64,000 nt of DNA from assembly GCA_029851415.1 (NCBI GenBank), contig CM056744.1, positions 104,193,338-104,257,337 on the forward strand. The letters run 5' to 3'. Positions 22,719 to 32,865 of this stretch are shown here, piece by piece (the stretch's first letter is position 1; each line of letters opens with the position of its first letter). A program made the translations under genes and the position numbers. Under the pieces are notes generated by a model that worked only from the letters and a program-made list of their open reading frames with translations, was not told where the DNA came from and did not search any database. This stretch comes from Eretmocerus hayati (taxonomy: Eukaryota; Arthropoda; Insecta; Hymenoptera; Aphelinidae).

Positions 22719-24727
22719 ACAGCCGCTCGCTGTGCTACAACCGGCCTAGCCTAACCCGAAAAAGATCATGTGCCGCGAGGTATGCAGCGCTGCCATCCTA
22801 TCTCCTTCTCTCTCTCACTCTCACGGCATCCACCTTCGTCACTGAGATTTCGCTCTCTGTTGCGGATACTTACACTCTTTTACTTCCTCAGCTCATCATT
22901 CACCAAATCCGCACCATTGCCTATGTATAGTATGATGCAGATCTAACATCTGTTGCAAATTAAAAGGGTACAAATCCACATCACACTACCCATGTACAAT
23001 GTTGCGGATTATTTTTCAACGTACACACACACACACACACACTCTCTCTATGAATCCTGCGATATGTAGTTGTGTAGATCTGACACTTGTTGCAAAAACC
23101 GACCGGTGTGCATATCTGCAAACTACATATCCAAGATTCATAGAACAGAAAAAGAGACGATGCCAGAACTATTCACGACGCAACTGTGCACCACGACACG
23201 TCTGTTAGTGCAGCTGCCTACGATATCAATCACAACGGTCTCTGGATCCTTACCTCGCAGCAGCCGACAACTCGCAATGTCATACACTGAGAAAAATAAA
23301 ACAGTAGTTATTCACGAAATGCCGAGTTATGAGTGTCACGAACGCACTCCGAAGTGAACATTCCTGTTTCGTTCAGTACTGCGAAAGGGTAAAGTCTCAA
23401 GTAAAATTGAGGGAATTTTCTGGGTTTACACTGGACTTATTGCTGAAAGTAATCAGGAGTTATTACTGAAACAGCTAGAAATGAGTGTCGCGACCGCACC
23501 ACTCTGTAAAAATTCCTGGTCTGTTCAGAAACGCAAAACAGAACATTTTCTGGTATGACTCTGGACTCTCTCTTGTTAAATCTGAACTTTTCCCAGTGAA
23601 TGACTGTACTAATTCACGGCGAATACTCGTGAAATACTCCTGTGTAGATCAATACTTATCCCAGAACTTTCCGGTAATTATTCCGGGGACTTGGACTAAG
23701 CCTAAAAGTAAAACCGGACTTTTTCCAGAATGCAGGTGCAAAACAATAGAAAGGTTTAGAGGGGATTACAGTTTTTCATGGTAAAAACAGGTGCGGAATT
23801 AGCAGGTTGGTATACATTTACGGTGCTTTTCTGTAAATTCTACGGTTTACGTCAATAAATTCTCCAGTTCATTGATTACATATTGTACGCTATTTTTATT
23901 ACGCTATACTTATTATACAGTAGTCTAACACTCGCAGGTGTGTCTCATCGCACGCTTTACTATTACATTTAGGAGTCCGAATTCTGAACACACTTATATA
24001 CGAATCAGGACTTTGGGTAGCCACTTGCGAGAAAGATATCGCCTGTCAGTTGTCCACCAAGCGAGAAAATTGTGCACTGCCATGTCCGGTTATATTTAAC
24101 TCTACTAACTGACGTAGCTCGCTGATGATGTTGAAATCACATCCACGTTTTCGTCATAAAGTACCCATCCTCTAGACAGTTGAAATGCGTTATTGGTCTA
24201 TCAATAATTGTGAAGCAAGTGATGAAACAGCAGCTACAAGATGAGAAGTAGCTAAGATGAAAACTTTGCTTTTCTTTCACATGCAGCCAACCTGACAAAC
24301 CGCGCGCGCGCACACACTCACTCACCCTACATCTGACTCAACTACAAAAATGTATTCGATGTTTTGAGACATGATGCACGCACAACCCTAACGCTCAGAT
24401 ACCATCGACAAGAATCCAGACCTCGCAGATGCTCCTGCTGCTACTACTGGAAGCAGAACACTATACGCGCACATAAGCTCGCAACAGCTATACAACAGCT
24501 GATCCTCATGATGCATTCTTCTGTGAGGTGGACTACATTTGCAGCCAACGAAAACTGCAGCAGCAAACGATGCACAAGAATGCTGTATAGCAGACTGAGG
24601 TAACCGACGCTACAGGTGTTGCGTGAATCTTGCGGATGTTTAGTCGCCGACGGTCAACAGATCATACCCCGCATGCAGTACTCGTCGTTGATGATGCGCC
24701 CAGCCGATGCTACGGCTGTAACCTCTT

Positions 24728-24768
<41 letters not shown>

Positions 24769-26060
24769 CACAGCACCCGACGCGAGGGTCCACATTATTC
24801 TCGCATATCAGATAAAACAGCAACCGCGGGGACTAGGATTTAAACCGATTGGAGACACTTTTCTTCGGACCACTCTTTGATGCCGTTACCTGGAGCACGT
24901 ATCGCACACATACAAAACAGCTGACGCCCGGGCATCGCGATGTTACTACTACTGCTACCACTGCTGCTCGCGGACATAACTTACGATACTTTGCTCGGAT
25001 AACAGATGATACCCGGTCACCACACTTTTACACGCACTGTCGCGGATGCTGTGTGTGGGCTCTCGCACCCCGGGAAGTGAGCCTCGATGCTGGCGTGGCA
25101 CTGTATGTCGGCACTCAAAAGCATGCGCGCTTATTAGAGGGTTGATAATATGCGTGCGCACGAATGGATTTTGTGCAGTAGCAGTAGTCAATGTCATAAC
25201 GAAAATGATGAATCTGTGACAATTTTACGCAGCTGCTGATGATGCAACTGCAGACTGCGGGCTGCTGCAAAGTCACTGCTGCTGCACGCACAATCACAAG
25301 CCGCTATTATTTCCCCCGCACGGAAGACAATGCCTGGAGATGACACTTTGATTCGGCACTGACGCGGATGCTGCGCGAGGGCTTGCGCACCCGGGAAGCG
25401 AACCTTGATGCCGACGTGGTGATCGCGTGAGCCATGTGGACGCGAGGCTATGGTACTGGCCGCGCGCGCATCACGTGGACGAGGGGTTATACCACGCAGA
25501 TGAGCCGATCATCGTTCGAGGCTGCCACGTCGATGTTTCTCATCGCGCGGGGAATATATGGGATGATAAATATTCGTACCACACATCGACGGGATCAGAA
25601 CAGTTTGCACAATGTGTGATCACCCTGAAAAGGGCGGATATTTTTCTCGATGAGTTGCTCGTTGGATGCTGTCTGCTGATGTTCCTGCTGTGGATTCTGG
25701 TAGTCAGGCCCTCGACGTTGATGTCTCCCGGGTGTTGATGGGTATGCGCGGGCACCGCAAACTCGAAATCCATGTTGAATTTCTCCACACACACCGAGCA
25801 GCAGACACTCCCGGCAGCATGTATCCAGTACACCTGCACACCTCTCCGAACCCGCGCACCACCTCCAGCTCGTGTAGACGTCGCCGTCGTTGCCACACCA
25901 GCTCGGTGCCATCCATGATTGCTGCTGCCACTCCCGTCGTCGTCTCTGGAACCACTAGGTCGCTCGCGCGCGTGGCTGGCCCATTTCACGTATTTGGCAG
26001 TCAGAGCACCGATGCAACCAGAGTGAGTTGAAATTACTCCCACCGCGCTCGTTCAAGGGA
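22719..26060. other. Non-coding, CA/CT-rich, GC-richer stretch
   Basis: No supported gene. Contains CA runs at 23,019-23,041 and 24,305-24,325 and a (CT)n(CA)n tract at 24,724-24,773. Trinucleotide runs near 24,430 and 24,940-24,970 are short. ORFs on both strands at 25,430-26,043 overlap in several frames, as GC-rich DNA does, and none has a recognised domain. Confidence 0.4.
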
Positions 26061-26078
26061 ACGGTTGGCCGCCACCGC

Positions 26079-26085
26079 TATAAGA
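26079..26085 (+). promoter_or_regulatory. Possible TATA box of acidic-protein gene
   Basis: TATAAGA lies 88 bp upstream of ATG 26,167. It is weaker than the TATA boxes of the second virus block and lacks the GTGGGAG box. Confidence 0.3.
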
Positions 26086-26166
26086 TCAATCGTAATTGGC
26101 TCGGCAGAGTTTCTATTGGAAGCATGTAATGGGGCAATGAGTGAGCATTAGCATCACTCATCAGCC

Positions 26167-26511
26167 ATGGATCCATCGAGATACATTGTAGCGGAGGTCG
26201 ACGAGGACGAGCAGCTTGAGCAGGAGATTGCTCAGTATTTGGGGGACTTGGAGCCTGGCGATTTTGACATCATCGAGGAGAACTTCACTCTCTTCATACA
26301 GGAAGAATTACGTCAGCTCCAAGTAGAGATGGAAGCGCGATACGCAGCTCGAGAGGAGGCCCGTCGCGCAGTTCCATCTCCACCTCCAACACCTCCAAGG
26401 CCAAGTCTCAGATAGAAGCGAAGGAGACTGATATCCAGCAGCGATGAGGAGGACGAAGATGTTGCTTCGAGGCGTCCAAGGCTAATCAGCAGTAGCGAAG
26501 AAGAGGATTAG
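26167..26511 (+). pseudogene. Endogenous virus acidic protein, one in-frame stop
   Basis: ATG 26,167 opens 82 residues rich in Glu/Asp (DEDEQLEQEIAQYLGDLEPGD), with a likely helix and a Pro-rich end, to TAG at 26,413-26,415. The same frame continues to TAG 26,509-26,511 and encodes an RRRLISSSDEEDED unit followed by a similar RPRLISSSEEED unit. The repeated basic-plus-acidic end suggests it belonged to the same protein. A histone-type stem-loop follows 21 nt after the final stop. Position, just upstream of minor-capsid-like and protease genes, suggests a virus gene of the Polinton/adintovirus group. Function unknown; the Ser-acidic tail looks like a casein-kinase substrate. Confidence 0.55.
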
Positions 26512-26532
26512 ATCTACTTTTTGAAACCAATC

Positions 26533-26548
26533 GGCTCTCTTCAGGGCC
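26533..26548 (+). promoter_or_regulatory. Histone-type mRNA 3' stem-loop, copy 1
   Basis: GGCTCTCTTCAGGGCC folds into a 6-bp stem (one T-G pair) with a 4-base loop. It lies 21 nt after the stop at 26,511 and is preceded by CCAATC and followed by AACAA. The layout matches replication-dependent histone mRNA 3' ends (GGYYYU, four-base loop, ARRRCC). The second copy at 47,719 is a better match and shares the CCAATC flank. Confidence 0.7.
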
Positions 26549-26618
26549 AACAACATACTTACAACGTAGAGAACTTTCCGTTCTTATTGCGGTCTGTTGG
26601 AATGTGAATTTCACATTC

Positions 26619-27020
26619 ATGAAATCATTTGCAGCACTACTTGGTACAACTTGGAGAAATAGAAGGTTTTTACCATTCCTAGTTCCTTTGTTTGCGGGAT
26701 TGAGCGCAACGAGTGCTTCAGCTGGAGCTGCTGCAGGTGTAGTTGAGGCTATCAACGACGCCAAGTCTGCTAAGAAGCAATTCGAGGAAATTTCGAGGCA
26801 TAACAGGGCCATGGAACAGATTGCTCTCGGGAAGGGTCTCTATCTTAAACGATACAAAACTGGTTTGGATCTGCACATCCCATCACGATTCATCAGAACA
26901 AAAAAGGAGACGACTCACCGCATCAAGAAACGAAAAACTGTGCGAAGGGAAAAGACGCGAAAGGGGCAGAAAGAAACATCTCGCTCCCGAACCGTGCGTG
27001 AACAAATCTTGATTTGGTGA
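26619..27020 (+). CDS. Minor-capsid-like virus protein, hydrophobic N-terminus and basic C-terminus
   Basis: ATG 26,619 gives about 133 residues. Near the N-terminus is a hydrophobic segment (RRFLPFLVPLFAGLSA) followed by small residues, then a helical NDAKSAKKQFEEISRHNRAMEQIALGKG-type region, then GLYLKRYKTGLDL and a long Lys/Arg-rich tail. Proteins with this hydrophobic-helix-GLYLKxYKxGL order are known beside adenain-like proteases in insect Polinton/adintovirus elements and resemble adenovirus core or minor capsid proteins. Its end meets the protease ORF with a frame change (27,005-27,031), so the two may once have been one polyprotein-like frame. Likely function: membrane-active or genome-packaging capsid component (inference). 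Confidence 0.65.
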   Translation: MKSFAALLGTTWRNRRFLPFLVPLFAGLSATSASAGAAAGVVEAINDAKSAKKQFEEISRHNRAMEQIALGKGLYLKRYKTGLDLHIPSRFIRTKKETTHRIKKRKTVRREKTRKGQKETSRSRTVREQILIW

Positions 27021-27030
27021 AAATGCACGA

Positions 27031-27348
27031 ATGATGAGAATTCCTCATTTCAGAGGCGTTTTTATGAGAGATACTTTGCCATCATCGGGTCCTCTGGAGA
27101 ATGAGGCCTGCATATGCCATCTAGATTCGTCTCGCAATCTCGGTACTCATTGGGTTTGCTGGCGGAAGCAAGGTGATGATATTTTCTATTTCGATAGTCT
27201 TGGAGATCTACAGCCGCCTGTGGAAGTACTACTCTACCTCGGAGTCGAGGAGGTGAAGTACAATCACACAAGGTTTCAGAATTATGATATTTTCAACTGT
27301 GGGAATTTAAGTCTCGACTTCTTAAGGGGGTTCGATAGCGACTTGTGA
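27031..27348 (+). CDS. Adenain-type cysteine protease of an endogenous virus
   Basis: A 105-residue ORF with the order of an adenovirus-type protease (peptidase family C5): His in GTHW (residue 40), Asp in FDS (55), Gln in RFQN (83) and Cys in NCG (90). These are the catalytic triad and oxyanion residues, all intact. The opening RIPHFRGVFMRDTLP is shared with other insect copies known to me. It ends soon after the Cys block, as relatives do. Such proteases mature capsid precursors. An AATAAA follows at 27,373. The N-terminal part may be lost through the frame change upstream, so activity is not assured. Confidence 0.85.
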   Translation: MMRIPHFRGVFMRDTLPSSGPLENEACICHLDSSRNLGTHWVCWRKQGDDIFYFDSLGDLQPPVEVLLYLGVEEVKYNHTRFQNYDIFNCGNLSLDFLRGFDSDL

Positions 27349-27372
27349 GTCAAGGTGAAAACCGATAATAGC

Positions 27373-27378
27373 AATAAA
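27373..27378 (+). terminator. Polyadenylation signal after the protease
   Basis: AATAAA lies 25 bp after the protease stop, on the same strand. No histone-type stem-loop is present here. Confidence 0.45.
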
Positions 27379-27461
27379 CCCAAGAATCCATATTCGCATT
27401 CCTGACTGCTTTAATTCCTATCTGTAAATTCAAAATAGTTAAATTAATTAAGTGCCTGTCC

Positions 27462-27500
27462 AATTTTATCCGTCCGGATGCCTCGTATCGTGGTGGCGTC
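27462..27500. repeat. Repeat-end motif, copy 1
   Basis: CAATTTTATCCGTCCGGATG followed by CCTCGTATCGTGG recurs at 39,985-40,025 and 40,049-40,088 in the same orientation, that is, on both sides of the large palindrome. It contains a small ATCCG-TC-CGGAT hairpin. It may be the terminal part of the Helitron-type element or of another repeat family. Confidence 0.7.
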
Positions 27501-27563
27501 GTTGGAGCTGTTGGTGGGTCGGTGGGTCGGTGGGCCGGTGGGGTCCGGCGGGTCGGTGGGTCC

Positions 27564-27781
27564 GGTGGTGGTGGTGGTGGTGGTGGTGGTGGTGGTGGTG
27601 GTGGTGGTGGTGGTGGTGGTGGTGGTGGTGGTGGTGGTGGTGGTGGTGGTGGTGGTGGTGGTGGTGGTGGTGGTGGTGGTGGTGGTGGTGGTTTTGGTGG
27701 TGGTGGTGGTGGTGGTGGTGGTGGTGGTGGTGGTGGTGGTGGTGGTGGTGGTGGTGGTGGTGGTGGTGGTGGTGGTGGTGG
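27564..27781 (+). repeat. (GGT)n microsatellite, about 72 copies
   Basis: Almost pure GGT over 218 bp with one GGTTTT interruption at about 27,691. Long ORFs of poly-Gly, Val or Trp (plus) and poly-Pro or His (minus) here are artefacts. G-rich strand may form two-layer G-quadruplexes. Confidence 0.98.
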
Positions 27782-27965
27782 TCCTTCATTCATTACATTA
27801 TGTACATTTCACGAACGAATTGATTCTTGATTGTGAGTAGAAATTATAAATTGTTGTGATGCTGTGGAGAATACATAATATTTCAAATTCAACACTACAC
27901 ATGTGGGGATAATAGAAACTAAGGAATTCGACTGAATTTGTTCAAGAGCTATTCGAAATTCTGAG

Positions 27966-28358
27966 TTAATCACAAAATATTTCTGGATATGCAACATTCG
28001 TGGTATAAATCTGAGTTCCAGCGAAAGGCGTTTTAGATGAATTTTCTGAAAGTATTTGTTCTCTGCTCTTCCTAGCACTATTTTTCATGACAATTTTCAA
28101 ATTTTCTTTCGTTGTGACTCTTGCCAGAGCAACGTATAATCGCCCATGTGCAAATACTGGTGCCGGCAAATAGATCCCAACGCTTTCAAATGATTGTCCT
28201 TGAGACTTATTTATAGTAATTGCAAATCCGATTGTGAGAGGGAATTGCCGACGTATCATAGACAGAGAGATTTCATTCTTTGAAGATTTGATGTTGATTC
28301 TTGGAATGAATACCGTATCGTTTTTATTTTTCCCGTTAATGATTTTTGCAAAAATCAC
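27966..28358 (-). pseudogene. Helitron/PIF1-type helicase, C-terminal fragment
   Basis: The minus-strand ORF carries late helicase motifs: RRQFPLTIGFAITINKSQGQSFESVGIYL and HGRLYVALARV, matching motifs V and VI of PIF1-family helicases. It ends NVAYPEIFCD-stop; a tail of the form N-V-Y-x-E is common at the end of Helitron Rep/Hel proteins. Only about 130 residues remain; the 5' part is replaced at 28,360 by a minisatellite. A stand-alone PIF1 gene fragment is less likely given the repeats around it. Confidence 0.75.
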
Positions 28359-28362
28359 GCAG

Positions 28363-28490
28363 GTTTAGGTTAGTGTAGGTCGGTCTCATCCGGTGTAGTT
28401 CAATCTGATTTGTTCTTGTTTGGTTTAGTTCACTCTAAGGGAGCCTCATTCGGTCTAGGTCTAATGCTAAGGTCTAATGCTAAGACCTTA
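28363..28490 (+). repeat. GGTCT-type 10-11-bp minisatellite, left
   Basis: Degenerate units such as GGTCTAGGTCTAATGCTAA and GGTTTAGTTCACTCTA. The same family is seen at 40,980-41,340, on the far side of the palindrome. Confidence 0.6.
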
Positions 28491-29344
28491 TTATACAATG
28501 TGACCACTATATTTCTGGCAAATATATGTAGCAGTTTTTGGTGCGGTAAAAAAATTGAGGAGTAAACGTTTTCTGGCTCAATATTTGATGCTCTTTCGAT
28601 TGGTATTTTCAGAATTTAAAAATTTTTTGAAAATTGATTTTTTTCAAAAAAAATTGGTCGAAAAAAAGATCGGACTGAAATTTTGACGCTTGCGCGTGAT
28701 TTTCCGTGTTTTTTTACATAAGAATAGCGTTATTCCTCTTTCCAATCGAATCAAAATATTTGAAATGAAGAGATTCAAAATTGCAGATTTGGATGAATTT
28801 TGAATTATTAGTCGGGTAATGTGACGGTCAAAACCGTGATTCGAGGTTACGAGTTTTATTGACAAACCAGCTCATGCCCGCGAGCAAAGCAACATGAAGC
28901 ATCAGAGCAAAAGTGAATTCCGGTGTATTTTAATTTGCTGTGTTCAACTAATTATACACTTAGTTTGTACTCTGCATCCTAAGGGAGTATTGGGACGTTG
29001 TTTTCCGAGGTCTTGGATATTGTGTATTTCTTGCTTCATTGAAGCCTTTTACTTCTGCTAGCTCCTGCTTCTGCTGTCATGAGGGGCCGAGGGGGCGAGG
29101 GGCCGTGCGCCCGGTGCGAGACGCTCAGTTTTTGCATGAATTGATGTTATTTTTATACGTTACATCAATTTATGGCATCGATCACTGGTTCTACGCTTGC
29201 TCATATGAACTGCTTGTTTGATTTCTAACATGTGATGTAAAGTGTGATATTAGAGGTTATGGTATGATATTCTATTATTGAGGAATGAATGTTATCTGAG
29301 CGAGTGTGCATATAACTCTATTGGATCGGATAAACCAAGAATGA

Positions 29345-30552
29345 TTATTCGAGACTGGGTATACAAATAGAGTGTCGGGGCTTTTTCTCGGTTTGAGACT
29401 GCTCTTACAATATCTCTGTTGATTGTGAGATAATATTATAAGCATAGAAACGTGCTACAATGACTGTTTAACCATGACCAAGTTTTAGACGATAAAATCA
29501 CACTCAATCCGGCCAAGGCCATATTGATGCTCGAGTCTGGGTATACAAACGGCGCGTTTGAGCCCTTTCAACGGCTCGTGACCAAGCTTTTAAAACCTGA
29601 GTCAATTGCTAGATCACTAAAAGAGTTTGAAGGCAATTATCAACGACATTTCGATCAGGATCTCGTTTATTTCGATTGTTCGAATAACTTTATTTTGAAA
29701 AATAAGCCGAAATCAATGCTCAAAATTGGGTGTACAAACGGCGCGTTTGAGCTCATTTGTTGGCTCGAGACTGCTCTTACAATAGCTTTGTCGATCGTGA
29801 GATCGTACTATATGCATAGAAACGTGCTACAATGACAGATGACTTCAGCAAGACTAAGTTTTTACATGAACGATAGAATCACCCTTGAGCCGAACAAAGC
29901 CATATCGATGCTCGAGTCTGGGTATACTAACCGCGCGTTTGAACTCATTTGTCGGCCTGAGACTGCTCTCATAATACCTGAGTCAAATGTTGGATCATCC
30001 AAAGAGCTCGGAGATGATCACAAACGATATTTTGACCAGGATCTCGTTTTTTCGTGGTCTGAATACCTTCATTTTAAGAAATGAGCCAAAATCGCTGCTC
30101 GAGTTTGGGTATGCAGACGGCGCGTTTGGGTTTTTTCTCGGTCCGCGACTGCTCTTATAATATCAGTGGCGATTGTGAGATCATACCATGAGCACAGAAA
30201 CGTCCTCTGGTGACAGTCCAATCTTGATCAGATTTCTTCGAAGCCATATCGATGCTCGAGTCTGGGTATACAAACGACACGTTTGAGGCCTTTCAACGGC
30301 TCGTGACCAAGCTTATGAAACCTTAGTCAATTGTTAGATTACAATATGAGCTTATTACTAACGATATTTCGACCAGAATCCTTTTATTCTCATGGTCTAA
30401 ATAACTGTATTTTAACAAATAAGCCGAAATCAATGTTCAACATTGGGTGTACAAACGGCGCGTTTGAGCTTATTCGTCGGCTCGAGACTGCTCTCACAAT
30501 AGCTTTGTCGATCGTGAGATCATACTATAAGCATAGAAACGTGCTACAATGA
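29345..30552 (+). repeat. 185-bp tandem array, about seven units (left arm)
   Basis: Units start near 29,345, 29,528, 29,718, 29,909, 30,094, 30,252 and 30,434, each with GGGTATACAAACGGCGCGTTTGAG or a close variant; longer versions add CGAGACTGCTCTTACAATA and CGATCGTGAGATCATACTATAAGCATAGAAACGTGCTACAATGA-like parts. Spacing is 158-191 bp. Mirror copy at 37,915-39,125. Confidence 0.85.
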
Positions 30553-30571
30553 AAGATGAAGCAAGACCGCA

Positions 30572-31333
30572 ATGACACTCGCCAAGGACAGGTATGAGAT
30601 CACATCGACAATCGCGGAAGACCGGTATGGGATCAGATCGACACTCGTCGAGAACTGGTTTGGGACCAGAGCGACATTCACAGCGGAACAGTACGGGAAC
30701 AGATCGATACTTGCCGACAACCGGTACGAGACCGAATCGACACTTGCCGAGGACCGGTACAGAGCCGAATCAACACTCGCGGAGGACTGGTACGGGATCA
30801 GATCGACATTCATCGAGGATCAGTACGGGATCAGATTGACACTAGCAGAGAACCGATACGACACCGAATTGACACTCGCCAAGTACTGGTATAGGACCAC
30901 ATCAATACTCATGGAGGACCGGTACGGGATCAGATCGACACTCGCCGGGAATCGGTTTGGGACCGGATCAACACTCGCTGAGAACTGGTTTGGAACCAGA
31001 TCGACATTCACAGAGGACCAGTACGAGACCAGATCGACACACACCGAGGACTGGTACGAGACCGAATCGACACTCGCCAAGGTCCGGTACAGGGCCAAAT
31101 CAACACTCGCGGAGGACTGGTACGGGATCAGATCGACATTCATCGAGGACCAGTGCGGGACCATATCGACACTCGCCGAGAACCGGTACGGGACCGAATC
31201 GACATTCGCCAAGGACCGGTACTGGACCAAATCAACTCTCACGGAGGACCGGCTCGGGATCAGATCGACATTCACAGAGGACCAGTACGGGACCAGATCG
31301 ACACTCGCCAAGGAGCGGTACAGGACTAAATAG
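30572..31333 (+). repeat. 33-bp minisatellite, about 23 units (left arm)
   Basis: Consensus about GACCGGTACGGGATCAGATC plus GACACTCGCCGAG. Because 33 is a multiple of three and the units lack stops, several frames stay open on both strands (for example 253 residues of an 11-residue repeat TLAEDRYGIRS). Not taken as a gene. Mirror copy at 37,112-37,895. Confidence 0.9.
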
Positions 31334-31569
31334 ACTTGCTCCTCAAAATCAGCCAGACAACCAAAAACGACGTGCGGCAAATCATCATCCACCCGATTAT
31401 TCTCAGTAAGTTAGAGGACAGATTTCTACTAAGGTCGTGTAAATTTGAGCTTGATATTTTACAAGAGATAATCTGATTAATTTTAGACTTGTCAAGGAAC
31501 TCTCTGTAATGATAGAGAGCTCAGTGTCTCACTTCCAAGTTGAAATTGAAAGAATTTAACGTTTGCGAT

Positions 31570-32280
31570 ACTTAGATTAGGATTGTAGCTCATGCTGAAG
31601 ATATCTTCAGCGAAAGTGAAGTTTAAGTCTTGAACTGTAGCGGACGCGAAAAACATCGATAGCGTGGGCACAGACGGAAATTTGGACTGGAGTGTACGCG
31701 GAAAATCTAATTTGGCTCGGAGCGCACGCTGAAGACACCTTGAGTGTAGGCGTAGGTTAGATTTTCAATTGTAGCGTACCCGGAAGACATTCCTAGCGTT
31801 TGCAAAGATAAGATTATGAATTGTACCGCACGGTAGAGGCTTTTCAGGTTGCGTTACAATCGGAATTTAATCAGTGTAGCGTACGCAGAAATTGAATTTA
31901 GATTGTAGAAGACGTTCATGATTCCTTTAGCGTACGCAAAGCTCAAATTCTCAATTGTAGTGCACGCAAAAGACATCATTAACGTACACGAAAATGAAAT
32001 TTTTGATTGTAGCGGGCGCGAAGGGCATTTCAGGGTGCCTTCAAATTCACATTCAATTTTCGCTTACGCTCAATGTATCATTCGCGTGTGCTACATTTCG
32101 AGGTGGATTTCAAGGAATTCAGCCTACCCGAAATTTGAATTTGGATTCTAGCGCACGGTCGAAATACCTCTAGTGAACTCGAAGATTCATTTTGGAACTG
32201 TAGCGCATGCAAAAAACATCGATCGCGTACGCGCAGATGAAATCATGAACTGTTGCGTACGCGAAATTAATTAATTAATT
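31570..32280 (+). repeat. GCGTACGC-rich array, about 60-bp units (left arm)
   Basis: Degenerate units contain TTGTAGCGTACGCGAAAGACAT or GAATTGTAGCGCACGC with two GCGTACGC-like half sites about 30 bp apart. Mirror copy at 36,185-36,890. Confidence 0.8.
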
Positions 32281-32865
32281 CTATCACGTCAATCATATTC
32301 CTGGATGAAAAAAGTTTGTAAACGAGATTCTCCTTGTTTATAAACTGAAACTCGAAATGTTAACTATTTTTAACTGTTCCTAACAGGGACCCGAAACTCA
32401 GCACTCGAGTAGGTTTGAATAGTCGACTTTCTTCGAGCCAGCTAGGAAACGTTTCGTTGATAAATCATTCAACCCCAATTCCTGAAGTTTTATCAAATCT
32501 AGCTACTGCATCCTCAAAGCCACACAAAAAATGCAAAAAGGCGCCGAGTGCAAAAATGCTATTTGTATACTGTATACTATGTCAATGTTGACGTTCGACT
32601 CGGGATCCTAACCTCCACAATGGCCTCTATTTTCCACAGCTTCCGGAACAAATTTCTCAATAACCGTAACCGATAGGAAACCGACTCTGTTTGAACATTT
32701 GCTCCGGGAATTTCAATCTCTCCGTATGCCATGTCTCGTAGAAGATTACAGAGATCCAGAAACAATGTATTTGGTGCGGGGTCCTTTAGTAGGACTGCCA
32801 AAAATCGTGCCCAGGTGTGCCCTTACGATGAAATTTATGTGATGCGCGAAACAGGTCAGTGTATG

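Noticed and set aside
22418..22720. Minus ORFs of 67-100 residues and their mirrors at 47,849-48,203
   Set aside because: They arise from the hairpin-rich 255-bp inverted repeat and CA tract, not from a gene.
25427..26043. Overlapping ORFs up to 167 residues in several frames on both strands
   Set aside because: GC-rich stretch with overlapping open frames and no recognisable domain; no frame is favoured.
27350..27840. Long ORFs of poly-Pro, poly-His, poly-Gly, poly-Val and poly-Trp on both strands
   Set aside because: All are frames of one (GGT)n microsatellite.
30544..31409. ORFs of 150-253 residues in the left arm and their mirror ORFs at 37,035-37,923
   Set aside because: Produced by a 33-bp stop-free minisatellite; several frames on both strands are open at once.
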